From contig JACAXG010000123.1 of NCBI GenBank assembly GCA_018881555.1, positions 1,220,460 to 1,284,459 on the forward strand: a stretch of DNA of 64,000 nucleotides, read 5' to 3'. Shown here one piece after another: positions 52,666-64,000 of this stretch. A program made the position numbers and the translations under genes. Within the stretch, counting starts at the first letter, position 1. The number at the start of each line of letters is the position of its first letter. The DNA comes from Amblyornis subalaris. Taxonomy: Eukaryota; Chordata; Aves; Passeriformes; Ptilonorhynchidae. The notes beneath the pieces were generated by a model. That model was not told the DNA's origin. It made no database searches and saw nothing but the letters and a program-made list of their open reading frames with translations.

Positions 52666-52720
52666 AAGAGCTGTAGATCCTCCCTTTTACCATTGTGCAA
52701 GCAGGGGATCTACAGCTCTT
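52666..52720. repeat. Long perfect inverted repeat, 15-bp arms plus 2 further pairs
   Basis: AAGAGCTGTAGATCC at 52666-52680 has its exact reverse complement GGATCTACAGCTCTT at 52706-52720. In plus-strand RNA a U-G and a C-G pair extend the stem inward to 17 pairs around a 21-nt loop; ACCTG (52655-52659) and CAGGT (52735-52739) could add a short outer stem. The shape recalls a small miRNA precursor or a remnant of a miniature inverted-repeat element. It is shorter than a typical pre-miRNA stem, so no RNA gene is claimed. Confidence 0.85.
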
Positions 52721-55075
52721 AGCTACTGCAAAGACAGGTATGGTATTACTCCTTGTAAGAGTGACTATATCCCTTTAAATCAGACAATTAGGAATAAACC
52801 ACCACCAATAAATACAGGACTAAAGCATGCTGATTTTCATAAGGCAAATCATCCTTGGTCTTCCCCGACCATCATCAAATGAAGTCCAATTTTGTTGTCT
52901 GGCTCTGTCTACAGAAACTATTCTACTGTTGCCAGCAATGGACTCAAATGCCTTGCTTTTGCTCTCATGCTACAATAAACTAGCAATAACTCAGTTAAAA
53001 ATCAATAGAATTGTACTGGTATACAAAGAAGAATCTGACCCTGTGGTCTATTAGGTCGTTTTTAATGATCCTACAATTAGAGAAACCAAGTTAAATGTTT
53101 AACATTTGACCTTTGCTGCTGCTTCTAGATGAGCTAATACAGATTAAAAACATACTTTTTTCAAGAGTTCACAAAATAAAGGTTTGAAATCCTGTAAAGG
53201 ACATTTGATACGTTTTTGTTGTGCACTAGAATTTAAAATGCTGGTTTTTTTAATTTGCAATAGTAGCCTCAGACTCTAAAATCTTGTACTTTGGAGGTAG
53301 TCTGATTACGCACCCCCTAAACAGTTAGATTGGATCATGGACTGGAGTAGACAAAAGTCAATGTCCTCTGAGAATCTCAGTGCTACAACGTTGGTTAAGA
53401 ACCCTTCTGCAGATGAAACAAGAAGTGACAAATTCAAAGACTGCTAGAGAAATTTCTCCAACTTTTTTTTTAAACTGAAGTCTATTATTAAAATTTCATC
53501 ACTTTTTTATCATATTTACTGTTTTATATCCTATATTTTCCACCATTGGCATTTTTTTTCCAAAGTTTATATTTTATTCTTGCTAGGAAACACATCTGCA
53601 ACATCAGTTACAATTACTAACACATCTAAATAAACACCTGCAGATGTACACAAAGCATAAACAAAATACACTCATATTGTGTATTTTGACAACCCAGTCT
53701 CCTCAAATGGATGTGCTCTGTTGTTACATTAACAAGTAATATATAAAACCTTCAGCAGAAGGGTGGAGATTAAAAAGAGCGGTCTTAAAAAGAACATATA
53801 TATATAAATACATATGTATAAAGTAAAATTATATATAACCTGTATGAATATATTATGCCACTCAGCACACGCAGAAAAGTTATTTTGTACATACATGGCA
53901 AAAAGATGATTCCTGTGAACATGACTGAATGCGGATAGAGGGTCTCTTGGGAGGGCTGGCCCATGTGCAGTGCATACACAGACCATCTCTGGAAGAACCA
54001 CCACATGCAGTTATCTCCATCCACACCCACACAACACACCTGAAATTTATTTCAGAAAGCATATTTCTACGATGCTGGTCTGTGAAATGACAGGGCTTGT
54101 GAATGCGATTTTGATGAATACTTAGGCAGCTCTGCAGAGAGACAACCATGACTGTATTCAGCTCTACACTCCACCAGTGTTTTCAAAGGCAACCTATTTG
54201 CTGAGCACATGGATAGGGTCAGTTCAGACCCATATAAAAATCCAGGTATGTGCATTTTGAAACCAATACAGCCCAATTTATCAGCCTTCAGAGATGTTGA
54301 ACATTTGGCTCCTGCAAAAAACAGCACTTTTACGGAGACACCCGACATGTCAAAAGCTCAGGAAGCCATGCTGGAAAGTTATGGCCTTTAGCTATTAGCT
54401 GAACCAAGATTAATTTTGTGGGCCAGCCAACACCTCCAAAATAAAGAAAGGGGATACCCCGGAGACATGAAACATTAGGACCCACTTTTGCAGCATTTTC
54501 TCAGGTCAATTCTGTCTTGAAACAGCAGTTCTGCCTTACTAGTAAGCGGAAGACTTGGAAACAACTAATGCCTTTGCACCAGATCCTGCTTGCAATTTGA
54601 ATCAGGAGCTGACATTTTTGGAATGTCAAGAGCTGATATAACAAGAAACTCCTGCTTAATGCAAGCCTTTCATCTAGGCATATGTCACCTTCAGGATGAG
54701 ACAGCTCATGAAGCCCAGAATTCAGAGAGAAAGGAAAGGAAGGAACTAAGGGAAGAAAACCATGTGAAAGGAGGAGTAAACGGAATCACAGAAATAATTA
54801 ACAAATGCTTCTTTCATGACTTCAGTAGAGAATGTGTGATGACATGAATCCTATTAATATCCCAGTTGCAGGAATCTGGAATATGTATGTTGTGTTTGGA
54901 GAGATGGGATTAATATTGCCTCTTGACCTAACAGCTGATCTGCTGTTCTACCAAAAATACTGAGAACCTCAAAACCTCCTTCACATGTGCATATACTCCT
55001 CATTATTGAGAAAAGCTACAAAAGAGGACAAGATGAGACCTAATGCAAGTTTAGTATTGACAATGCACACAACTT

Positions 55076-55097
55076 GGAGCTGCCCCAGGGCAGCTCC
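55076..55097. repeat. GC-rich inverted repeat, 10-bp arms, 2-nt loop
   Basis: GGAGCTGCCC, CA, then the exact reverse complement GGGCAGCTCC. It is preceded by CTT and followed by CCACATG. It is not followed by a T run, and no gene is nearby. Confidence 0.85.
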
Positions 55098-58000
55098 CCA
55101 CATGCAAGGCAAGCAGTTGTAACTCCCCTAACACTGCCTCATATCACACAGTATACCTGGAAGTGAAACATGATGAGGACTGCTAAACAAATTGTATTGC
55201 CTGAACCAACTAGCAAAGGAGTGGAAGCATGCTGCGGGGGGGCCCCACATAACTTGCTTTCTCCTTCCACTTCCTTCGACCTCTATCTGTGGTTATAGCT
55301 GGACACAGCAGAGTGGGCAACACAGACCTGGGTCTTAACTGGCACAGCCACTCTTAAGATTCTCACTTGTGGTGAAAAAAAGGGAAAATCTTCCACACTC
55401 CTTCCAGCTCTTGCTGTAAAAACATCATCCAAAACTGCTACTGAACGGCAATGTATACCAGAGCAGGTTTTAGATTATTTTTTTTCCTCCTTGCTGGTCC
55501 CTAACAAAATAGCTCTCTCAAAGTTATGCACCGCAATCACATACATGCATCCATTCAGGAGTACAAAAGAGATCAAATGCTGTGATCTGAAAAGCTGGGT
55601 TTGAAGCTAATTTACTATTAGAGATAAAATGACACTTCCCATGGGCAGCTGTGTCGTCACTCAATTTTAGCACACCTAGTACTGACAAAGCTTTGTTTGA
55701 CACCAAGCCACTAGTAAAATTCACTATCAACACCATTTTGTATGCTTTCTCATTGCTTGATACACACCATTCTATTCAACTGCCACATTAATTAGTGAAT
55801 GAATTATGATGACACAGGCAGGTAGAGCTTTTTACTTCAACTCTTTCAATCTACCTTTTCATGATTTAACCAAATGCAAGCTACAGTGAAACACTTCATT
55901 TTACTTAAGTACATTGCTTGTGGGTGTGAAAAAGGGATTGCTGTTAGGGTTTACAAAAATAACCATGAACAGCCAAGTGTACTGTACTGTAGAGCCTGTT
56001 GCTCTGTTTGGAACAATCAGCACTGGGATAAAAACTGGACGAGATTATCATCTGGTAGGCAGAAAAAAAGTTGTATCAATTATTAGCCTTCGAAATGAGC
56101 TCAGAGACATGCAAGTGAAGGAACAATGGTCCTGATTTGAACACAGCCAGTTAAATAACAAATTGAACTCTAAGGGTGAGCTGGTGAAAGTGAAGCATAC
56201 TTCTCGTGACCAGGACACAAGAACACGAGCCTTCTCTGGCAGAACAGCAACTCTGCCCACGACTCCTCTTTTTGTTCTCTGCCATCACACCCACCCTTGT
56301 TTCTGGTAAACCTGCCCCAGTTTCTCTAGCTGTCCAATCTGTGGCCCTTATTCAAAGGCAGACCTCAATTAAAAGGGAGCATTACTCAGCAGTTACAGCT
56401 ACATCCTCCTCGTCCTTTCCAATTCTCCTGTGTAGGCAAATAATATGTGCGACAGAGATAGGTATGTACATTGTTCGTGGAAGGAGCACTGCTGTGTGTT
56501 AAGGTTTCCTACCCAAGCAGTCATCCAAAATTTTGTACACTTTTCCCACTAAAGGACAGAGTCAGACTCTTGGGGACTCAAGGTACATTCTCAAGTAGAA
56601 CCATTAGCACACACACACAGAGCACAGGCTTGCAATATATAAAATTTAATAAACTTACATAAATGGCGTTTTACCCTGCTGTACAATGGCCAATATGGCT
56701 GACCGCGTCTGAATAAAAGTTATTGTATGTGGTCTAAAATAAACAATACCTCATATAGCTACTCCAACCTCTTGTGACAAAAGGTAGTTAAGAACGTGAT
56801 TTTTAAAGTGAGGTTTCTAAAACATGCCTGAATTTTACACCCATGTTTACTGAAGAATATTTCTGCAATTAAAATAATTATATAGACTGAACCCAAGATT
56901 GACTCAGAGGAAAATGCCTCATGATTTTAGCAAAAAACAAAAACTGCAAAATGTTTTATTTAGAGATGGTTATATATTTTTCCAGAGAAATTCAAAAAAG
57001 TTGTTCAGAAACTAGGACTTCATTAGAGCTGGATGAAAAAAAAATGTAGAAAACCATTTTTTGCTTCTCTGTTCTGTAAAAACATTTCAATCAGATCCAT
57101 TCCCACGCAGATATCCCATGCAAATACAATTTCAAGATTTCACTCTTGAAATTCAATGCTTATGGAACATTTCTATCTAAAGAGCAAGAAAAGTAACTAC
57201 ATCCATCCATAATGAAAGCAGAAACTAAAGAACTATTTGTAACATATTACAAACCCCTAAATATTCCCCAAAGATGGATTTCCTTTATTCATAATTTTTG
57301 ACGAGACTAGTGCAAACGGAGGAGGTCAGTGCACAGACAAACTCACGCTGCTCCCACCCCTGATCCCATCACTTCATCAGTAAAATTGCCCCGAAACCAG
57401 AGGATGAGGGACCACTTGGGCCTTGGGTGAACTTTCCATGGCCACTGGTATTTGTCCTACATCTCTCAAAAGAGATGTGCTGCAGACATGCCCAATTTAC
57501 AGGTGGAAATTGCAGCTGTTCCAAACTTCGTGTTAAAGCCAATAAACTTCTCCTCTTAAGTTTCTGGCCACTCTACTCACCCAGCCAGCGCTGCAGTAGT
57601 TACACCTAAAAGCACACTAATCTGAAGAAAACCTTGTAAAAAATATTTCCATTTCACTCTGTTTAGAAAAATATTTAGTTAAAGGCTTACATGTAGAGAA
57701 ACAGGTCATGGTATGGTCAAAGAATGTAAATTGTCAGGAGAGCAGAATTTAGAACATCCTATGAAAATGAAGAATGGTACTTCACTCTAAAATGCTGTGA
57801 AAATTTAAGAGGCAAATTTAAGTACCACAATGAAATTTAGTACATCATCTTTACTGGCTTATAGGATAAACAGTCCAATTTATGGCATTTACAACATTAT
57901 CACATATGGTCAGAAGTTCATCTACAAGCTAGGTCAGAGATCATCAACAGGAAATTCATAGGAAATTATGGAGGAAATTAAAAGAACACAAATGGGCAAG

Positions 58001-61000
58001 CAAACGAGTTTATACAATCTAGGTTCTCCCAGCACAGCTTCCTGTGTTATGATGAACTCGGCTTTCATATTGAACTTTGCCTTTTCCAGGCCACATTAGT
58101 AAGTATTTCTGAATTCTCCATTATACTCTTCAAGCATCATAATGTGGAGGTCAAATTCACTAAAAGGAGCCATTCAGGTTTTTTTATTTAAACAACATAG
58201 CTGGGAAAGAAAATAGTAACTAGAAAAGGTGTTTTGAGATCATTAAATGCAGATTTCTCACTACTGGCACCTCAACAATGGGTGTGCGAGATCCTTCATT
58301 GACACAAATACCACAGTAAGGACAGTACCCAAACACAAGAAGACGTTCTCACATTCCTTCAGTTCCAACCAAACTGCACCTGCACTCTCAGTCATGTTTG
58401 GGAAGAGGACAATTAGGTTCGGGAGCCTGTTCTACTCTCATGTTAGACATGCTTTTCGAAATAAAACCCCTGGTCAGTAAGGCATAGGAAGAGAGAGGGT
58501 TATAATACATCTAGGTTATCTGGACCAACTTTTGAAAAGAAAAACTGCTAAACAGAAGCAGCTTAATTGTTTAGAGCTGAAAGCTGAATGCAATGTACTG
58601 CATATACCTCTAATGTATCACACAGAAACAAAAGTTAGGAATAACTTTACAAAACAGATGCAAAATGAAAGACGTGCAAGATGCCTCCGCTGTCTCTCTT
58701 CTTGCTCCTTTAGTTAAATAAAAAGACCTAGTATAAATACAATCAGCTTTTCCTTTTTTCTTTTTCACAATACCCAAATACCCACATGAAGTCCACAAAA
58801 TAAAAGCAGTTCCTCAAGTACTGTACATTCTTACTCTACTGCTTTCACATCCTGTCAAATCCTATAAAAACACTGAGATGTTTTTTCAATATCACAACTT
58901 GAAATTTCTAATAAATTGAGCATTTGTAGCTATCTCTTGCAGATAGTATTTCCCACTAAAGCAACAAGAAACACTCCCATACTTTAAAAATTATAGGAAT
59001 CACATCACTTACAATTTGATGAAAAACAGAACTGTTTTGGGGTTGTGAGGATTTGGTTGGCAAGGTAGAAGTAGGTAGAAGATACCAGTACCAAATAACA
59101 CTCATTTCACATCATTTACTACTGGTATTATAAACAGGCTCTCTTTTTCAGCTTGCAGGAAGGTGAGACGGAAAATTTTAAGAACACAGTGGCATCCAAA
59201 TGTTGATCTGAACACAGGATTCCACTTGCAGAATGAGGACTGCTATGTTCACACTGAACACACCTATTTTGGGATGTCTATTCTTACCCATCGTTACCAA
59301 ATCAAGGCCTGGATTGATAAAGGACCCTTTTTTGTGATGGGCAATATTACAGTATAAAACAAAGGAGACAGTTCTCCTACTGAACAGATTACAATATAAG
59401 TGTAGGGAACTGCAGAAACAGTTAGAACTACCCAGGAAAACAAAGTCAGTGACTGATAAAACTGGGAATACCTCCCTCACCTCCTAACTTTAAAACCCAG
59501 TGATTTTAATCTCTCTTTGAAGGAAGGAAAAGGGAAAGTTGCTATCCTTTTTATAATGAATTCAAGCCTGTTGAAAATCAGGTTTTCCTGTTTCGGTTAC
59601 CTTTTGCAGCCTGTTTAAAAGTTGCCAATACAGATCAGGATTCTGTCTAAACTAGACTGCTCTACCCACTCCATCATGCTGCACGCCCAAATATACCTCC
59701 TGTAAAACCAGGTCTTCCTTTTTTCTTTTCCTCCTCCCCTCTCCTCCACAGTCAATTTGAGCAAGATAATTCCAGCACCTATATGTCATCCAAGAGTGAG
59801 ATACAAAACACCATCAGTAGAGCAGCCAACTCAATAAAATGTGCTGAAAAAAGGAAGCCAGTAGCTATAAACAACTTTCATTACCCCTTCATAGCTACAG
59901 AGTCACTTGGGAGCAACAAATACAGGTTTGGGAGATTTTTGCAACTTCAGTATTCAAGCATTTTCCCTAGGACTCCTCTGGTTGCCACTGGCCTTGATAC
60001 CAAAAATTCTGCAAGAACAAGTACAGAAGCACAACTTCCTGAGACTTCTAGAAAAGCTTTTAACCCTTATTTCTGCTTCCTGTCCTATTCAATTTGTCTA
60101 GAAAAAAAGACCTATAAATGTTCAGTTTAAGTTCAGGCATTCAGGTCTCAGTTTTAATGGTCACTCTCCTTTTTCCCTCTTCTGATAAAAATTAAACTCC
60201 ATAGTTAGACAGAATTCCATGAAGTATTAATTAGATAATTTTTACATGAGGCAATCTATATTTTTAGGCTCAGATTTACATCTACACCACCAAAACCATC
60301 AGATATCCAGTACTGGTAATTTAATGGTAGTTTTTTCATTTAAAATAATGCAAAGTATAATAATTTTCAAGGAAGAAAACCAAATATCATTACTATTGTA
60401 TTATTTAGCAATTCTTACACAAGCTCTAAATTAGCTGACAATTTTTGATCATGGCTCTGATGCTGTCTGGCCACTTCCAATCACTTCCAATAAAAGCATG
60501 CGCAGGGGGATCCAAGAGTAACTGTACCTGGAATTTTTTTTCAGCACTGTTTTACTTGAGCCACGGCCCAGAATTTCGATGCTGATTGTTTTAATGCTGT
60601 TGACAGGGATATTCTACAACCTGCTATGGGTTATAAAGCAGAGTCACGCTAAAGAAGCTTCCCAGAAAACTGAGGAAAACTCCAATTTTTGGAGGACTTC
60701 TACAACATGCTTAGCAAAATATCATCTTTCTAGTCTTCATACCTGATTGTACTTACACATCTTTAAACTGTGCAAAGAATGTTACAAAGATGGTAGTTTA
60801 CTCTGGGATGAACTCTTCAGCATATAAATGAAGGCCTACTGTTGCTCACAACTGAGCAGGTCATCAGGCTAACCCAAGGTGATCTGCAAAATCCTCACAT
60901 TTCAGCCTCCTCCAACAAGTAATGCATTTCGCAAAGATGTGACTGCTATTCAATTCCAAAACGGCAAGATATTCAACACCCTTCAGGTTTATCAAGTGTT

Positions 61001-64000
61001 GCCAACAGAGAATAACTACACCTGTGAAAGACTGGGAGCTATTTGTGATTAATCAGTACTGTGTTTGTTTTGAACCCTTATCTACGCTGGAAAGAGGAGC
61101 TTCTTGTATCTTCAGTAATCTATCATGATACCTAGTGTGTGTATAGAAAAATTACTTCAATCACAGGACTACCAGAAAACACACCTAGAAATGTATTCAG
61201 ATTCATACTGACACCCCTGTACAAACACCAATGACAGCCTTTGGTGACCTGATCCTGGACTATTTCTGTGCACCCCAACCTGGCCAAAGGTCCAAGCAAA
61301 CCAGCAGAGAGAACACAGGGACTTTGAATGCAAGCAGGAACAAGAGGCTAAAGAGGAAAAAGAACCTGAAACTTAGCCCTGCAGGGATGAGTGCCTCGAA
61401 CTGAGACAGAAACATGAACAGGTCTAGGTAAGATAGGCACAGATACAGTCTTCTGTTTCTTTCTTACCTTCATTCCTCTTTGATTTTACTTCTAATGCCA
61501 TGAAGAAAAAAGACGCTCTGGATCCACATACAGGTCACAACAGTCAGGGAGACCAACAGGTACTCGAACGCAGTTTGGTCAGCTGAACGCACAAGCAGTG
61601 CCCAGGACACTGCCCACAGCTCAGTCTAAAAGTGAAGTCATGGCTGTGCAGAAAATGTCTTGGTATCTGGCGGGTAAGGACCAGGTATATATGTGACATA
61701 ACACACTGGCATGGGCACAGCACTGTGAATTAATACTGCACATGCAACCACAGAAATGAAAAACAGGGCTCTACAGAAGGAGAGAAAAGCTTGTCTTTTG
61801 CATTCTTTTAGGCAAGAAACCGGGGGGGGGAAACAAAATGAAGTAGAAACTGTGCAAAAATGACTGGTCTATGAGCTTGAACCAAGTGTGTTGTCTGAAG
61901 ACAGAGTACACTTAGACCCTTCCCTCAGATCAGGATGCAGTGAAAGTTCCTAATTCTCTGTCAAGGTAAGTGGATGCCACAGAGACCAAAAGGGACTGGA
62001 AAGACAGAGTGAGCCCACTAGCAAGTTCCCAAGCAATAGAGCAAGAACAGCCCCTGAAGTAACTCAACAGGGTGACCCTCTTGTGGTTCACCAGTTCAGC
62101 ATACACTGAAGCAAAGGAGACAGAGCAGGATCCAGGAGCTAAAGCTAGTCTACTAGCCACTGACACCTACACACACAGTTTTTACTGTCCCTATAATGGG
62201 TCTGGCCTAAGACAACCTAAAACTACTCAGAATTCAGGGAAGCAAAGAGATCACATTACTGTTAAGAAGACGAATGGGAAGGTGTTTCTTAATACCACAA
62301 TTAAAAAAAAGAAGGCGATGCAATACTGATTATTCAATTAAATATTAATTACAATACAGCTGCTTTCAAGCTAGAACATACTCCTTTAGATAACTGAATT
62401 AAGGGACAGGAGAACTGACCAAGCTTTGCGTGTATCTGTCACTTCTCAATTACATTAAACTGAGTTCTTCAGTTCACGTGTAGTTACCCCCAAATATTAA
62501 TTTTTAGTGTTTGAGGTTCAAGCTTAAAAAAAAAAAAATACTCAGGACTCTCAAATTTGGTCAAGTTACTTCCAAGACCCTTCTTATTGTTCAAGGAGCT
62601 TGTAGAGTTTGTCCTAGACCTTTCATCAAACATTTCTGAAAGAGAAAATAAGGTTATCTTTTCCTCCTTCCTATCCAAATTTTAATTTGCATACAGATAC
62701 CATCAGTTGGATAGCAGGGTTACATACTTCTCTCCTTTCCCTTCTGCTTCAACTTGGTAATCAAACTCCAGTAACAGCAGGCAACACTGAGATGGAATTT
62801 TACTCTTCAACTTTGGAGGACTGAAACCTCTGCAATGAAACTGTAAAGTAAAGAGCAGTAAAGAGCAATAAAGTAATTGCATACTTTTCAGAAAGTAACC
62901 TTCAAATGACCATGGTCTAGAATCAGTTTTTACCATTGCAGAAAGCTCTTCAGACATTCCTTCATGCTGTGTGTGTTACTGTCACCCTACACCACCCCCA
63001 TCTCAAACTGACACATTACCTCCAACACCAAAATTGTCAACTAAAGTAACTGAAGAAAGACTGCAGAAAAAGTTATTTCTTTCAAGAGTGTTACTCAGTT
63101 CTGGTAATATTTAATGGCTGGGTCAATCACAGGGTGCGGCTCATCTCTCAGCTAAAACAAAATTCAGGATTTGCTTTTGTAGTTAAAAGGGAAAAAGGAA
63201 AAAAAGAAAGAAACTTCCAACATTTGAAAAGCTATAGATATTATTTCATTTAACTATCTGGAGACCTTCTAAGCTGCATTAAGTTTTATCCTGCTCGGCA
63301 GTTGCATATGATTTCTTTCTTTTCCCTTGAATTAGGCAGAAATACATCTAAAACTTCAAGTATATTTCCCCCTTTTCAGTAACATGAATGAATTGTATTG
63401 GATTCAAACTTTTCAGCATCTCTTTTCATACAAGGTCAAAGCTTTACATTGTTGTAATTTTCTTTTTCACTGTTTTTTCTCCAAGACAGTCCTCCACTGG
63501 GAAATTAATATTCCACATGAACAATGAACTCCTTGCATGGCCTTTGAACCTAGTGGTTGCTAGGAGGCCTAAAGAAACCCTGGTGTACAGCCTGTTTAAT
63601 AGCACGTATCAAGAGATTATTCAGAAGCAAAAATGTGTGATTTTCTAAATTGTCTGCTTTTTTCCCTCCTTACTTCCATCTCCATTCATCTGTCAAAAAA
63701 TCTTTAGATTTCATATGAATTGCATCTGCATCAATCTTCTGTAATTATGGGCAGTTTTTTCCCCGAGTATTGAAAATGTGACTGGCCAGCCACCAATGCT
63801 GCTTCAAATCAAGCAANTATCAAACTGGTCCTTACTCAGTTTTACTGAAAAGGCTGCTTAAAATCAGATGTGCTTCACCACTTTAGCATGAGGTTTGCAC
63901 TTTCATTATAAACATGGTTCTGCTTAGAGACTGTATTTTCCTCATGCAAAACACCACGGCATTGACTGCAACACCATTACTCAGTATTTCTCTGTGCTGA

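Larger units (their letters stand above)
35106..64000. other. AT-rich non-coding DNA, inferred STOX2 intron 1 or upstream flank
   Basis: No exon is recognised over this stretch, including the short N-terminal STOX2 coding exon that should lie somewhere upstream on the minus strand. Items seen: poly-A (37256-37270), inverted repeats (37308-37357, 52666-52720, 55076-55097), a G4 tract (42528-42552), an old CR1 tail (47738-47835), a 20-bp near-tandem duplication (50952-50989), short CA/AC runs (about 43690 and 56610) and a G9 run (about 61822-61830). A plus-strand pyrimidine tract ending in AG at 49027-49028 looks like an acceptor, but no exon follows. The remaining ORFs are short and unrecognised. 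Confidence 0.6.

Overview
The window is vertebrate nuclear DNA, almost certainly avian. It has two exons with canonical splice sites inside long AT-rich introns, a CR1-type LINE tail typical of birds (TTGGAAGGGACC and ATTCTATGATTCT blocks on the minus strand), an LTR-like tract and one isolated CpG island. A tRNA-Ile/CR1 composite SINE near 23.5 kb resembles the TguSINE1 type known from songbirds, so a passerine or close relative is plausible but not proven. No operons, bacterial genes or CRISPR arrays are present.

The only protein-coding gene I can support is STOX2 (storkhead-box 2), on the minus strand. Its large exon is at 4048-6313 (about 755 codons) and the preceding 153-nt exon is at 13368-13520. 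Both phases and all four splice sites agree: a phase 1 junction joins the two exons through a split glycine codon, and the large exon ends in phase 2 inside an arginine codon. Together they encode most of the winged-helix (storkhead) domain and the long basic/serine-rich middle and C-terminal part. I did not find the short N-terminal coding exon or the last coding exon, so both probably lie outside the window.

Layout: 1-4047 is intron downstream of the big exon; 4048-6313 is the big exon; 6314-13367 is an intron of 7,054 bp; 13368-13520 is the small exon; 13521 onward is inferred to be STOX2 intron 1 and/or upstream sequence. Inside it are an old LTR-head fragment (15.6 kb), a SINE (23.5 kb), a CpG island with a CCAAT box, a TATA-like box and a donor site facing the minus strand (32.1-32.6 kb, a candidate alternative STOX2 promoter), an LTR-like element with a GC-rich hairpin tail (34.4-35.1 kb), a strong G-quadruplex tract (42.5 kb), an old CR1 tail (47.8 kb) and a long perfect inverted repeat (52.67 kb). 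Most other open frames are short chance ORFs.

I found no wholly new biological system. The items most worth a second look are the candidate internal promoter with its (GGGAC)n G4 tract, the composite SINE with a possible target duplication, the CpG-rich LTR-like tract, and the 52.67 kb hairpin.
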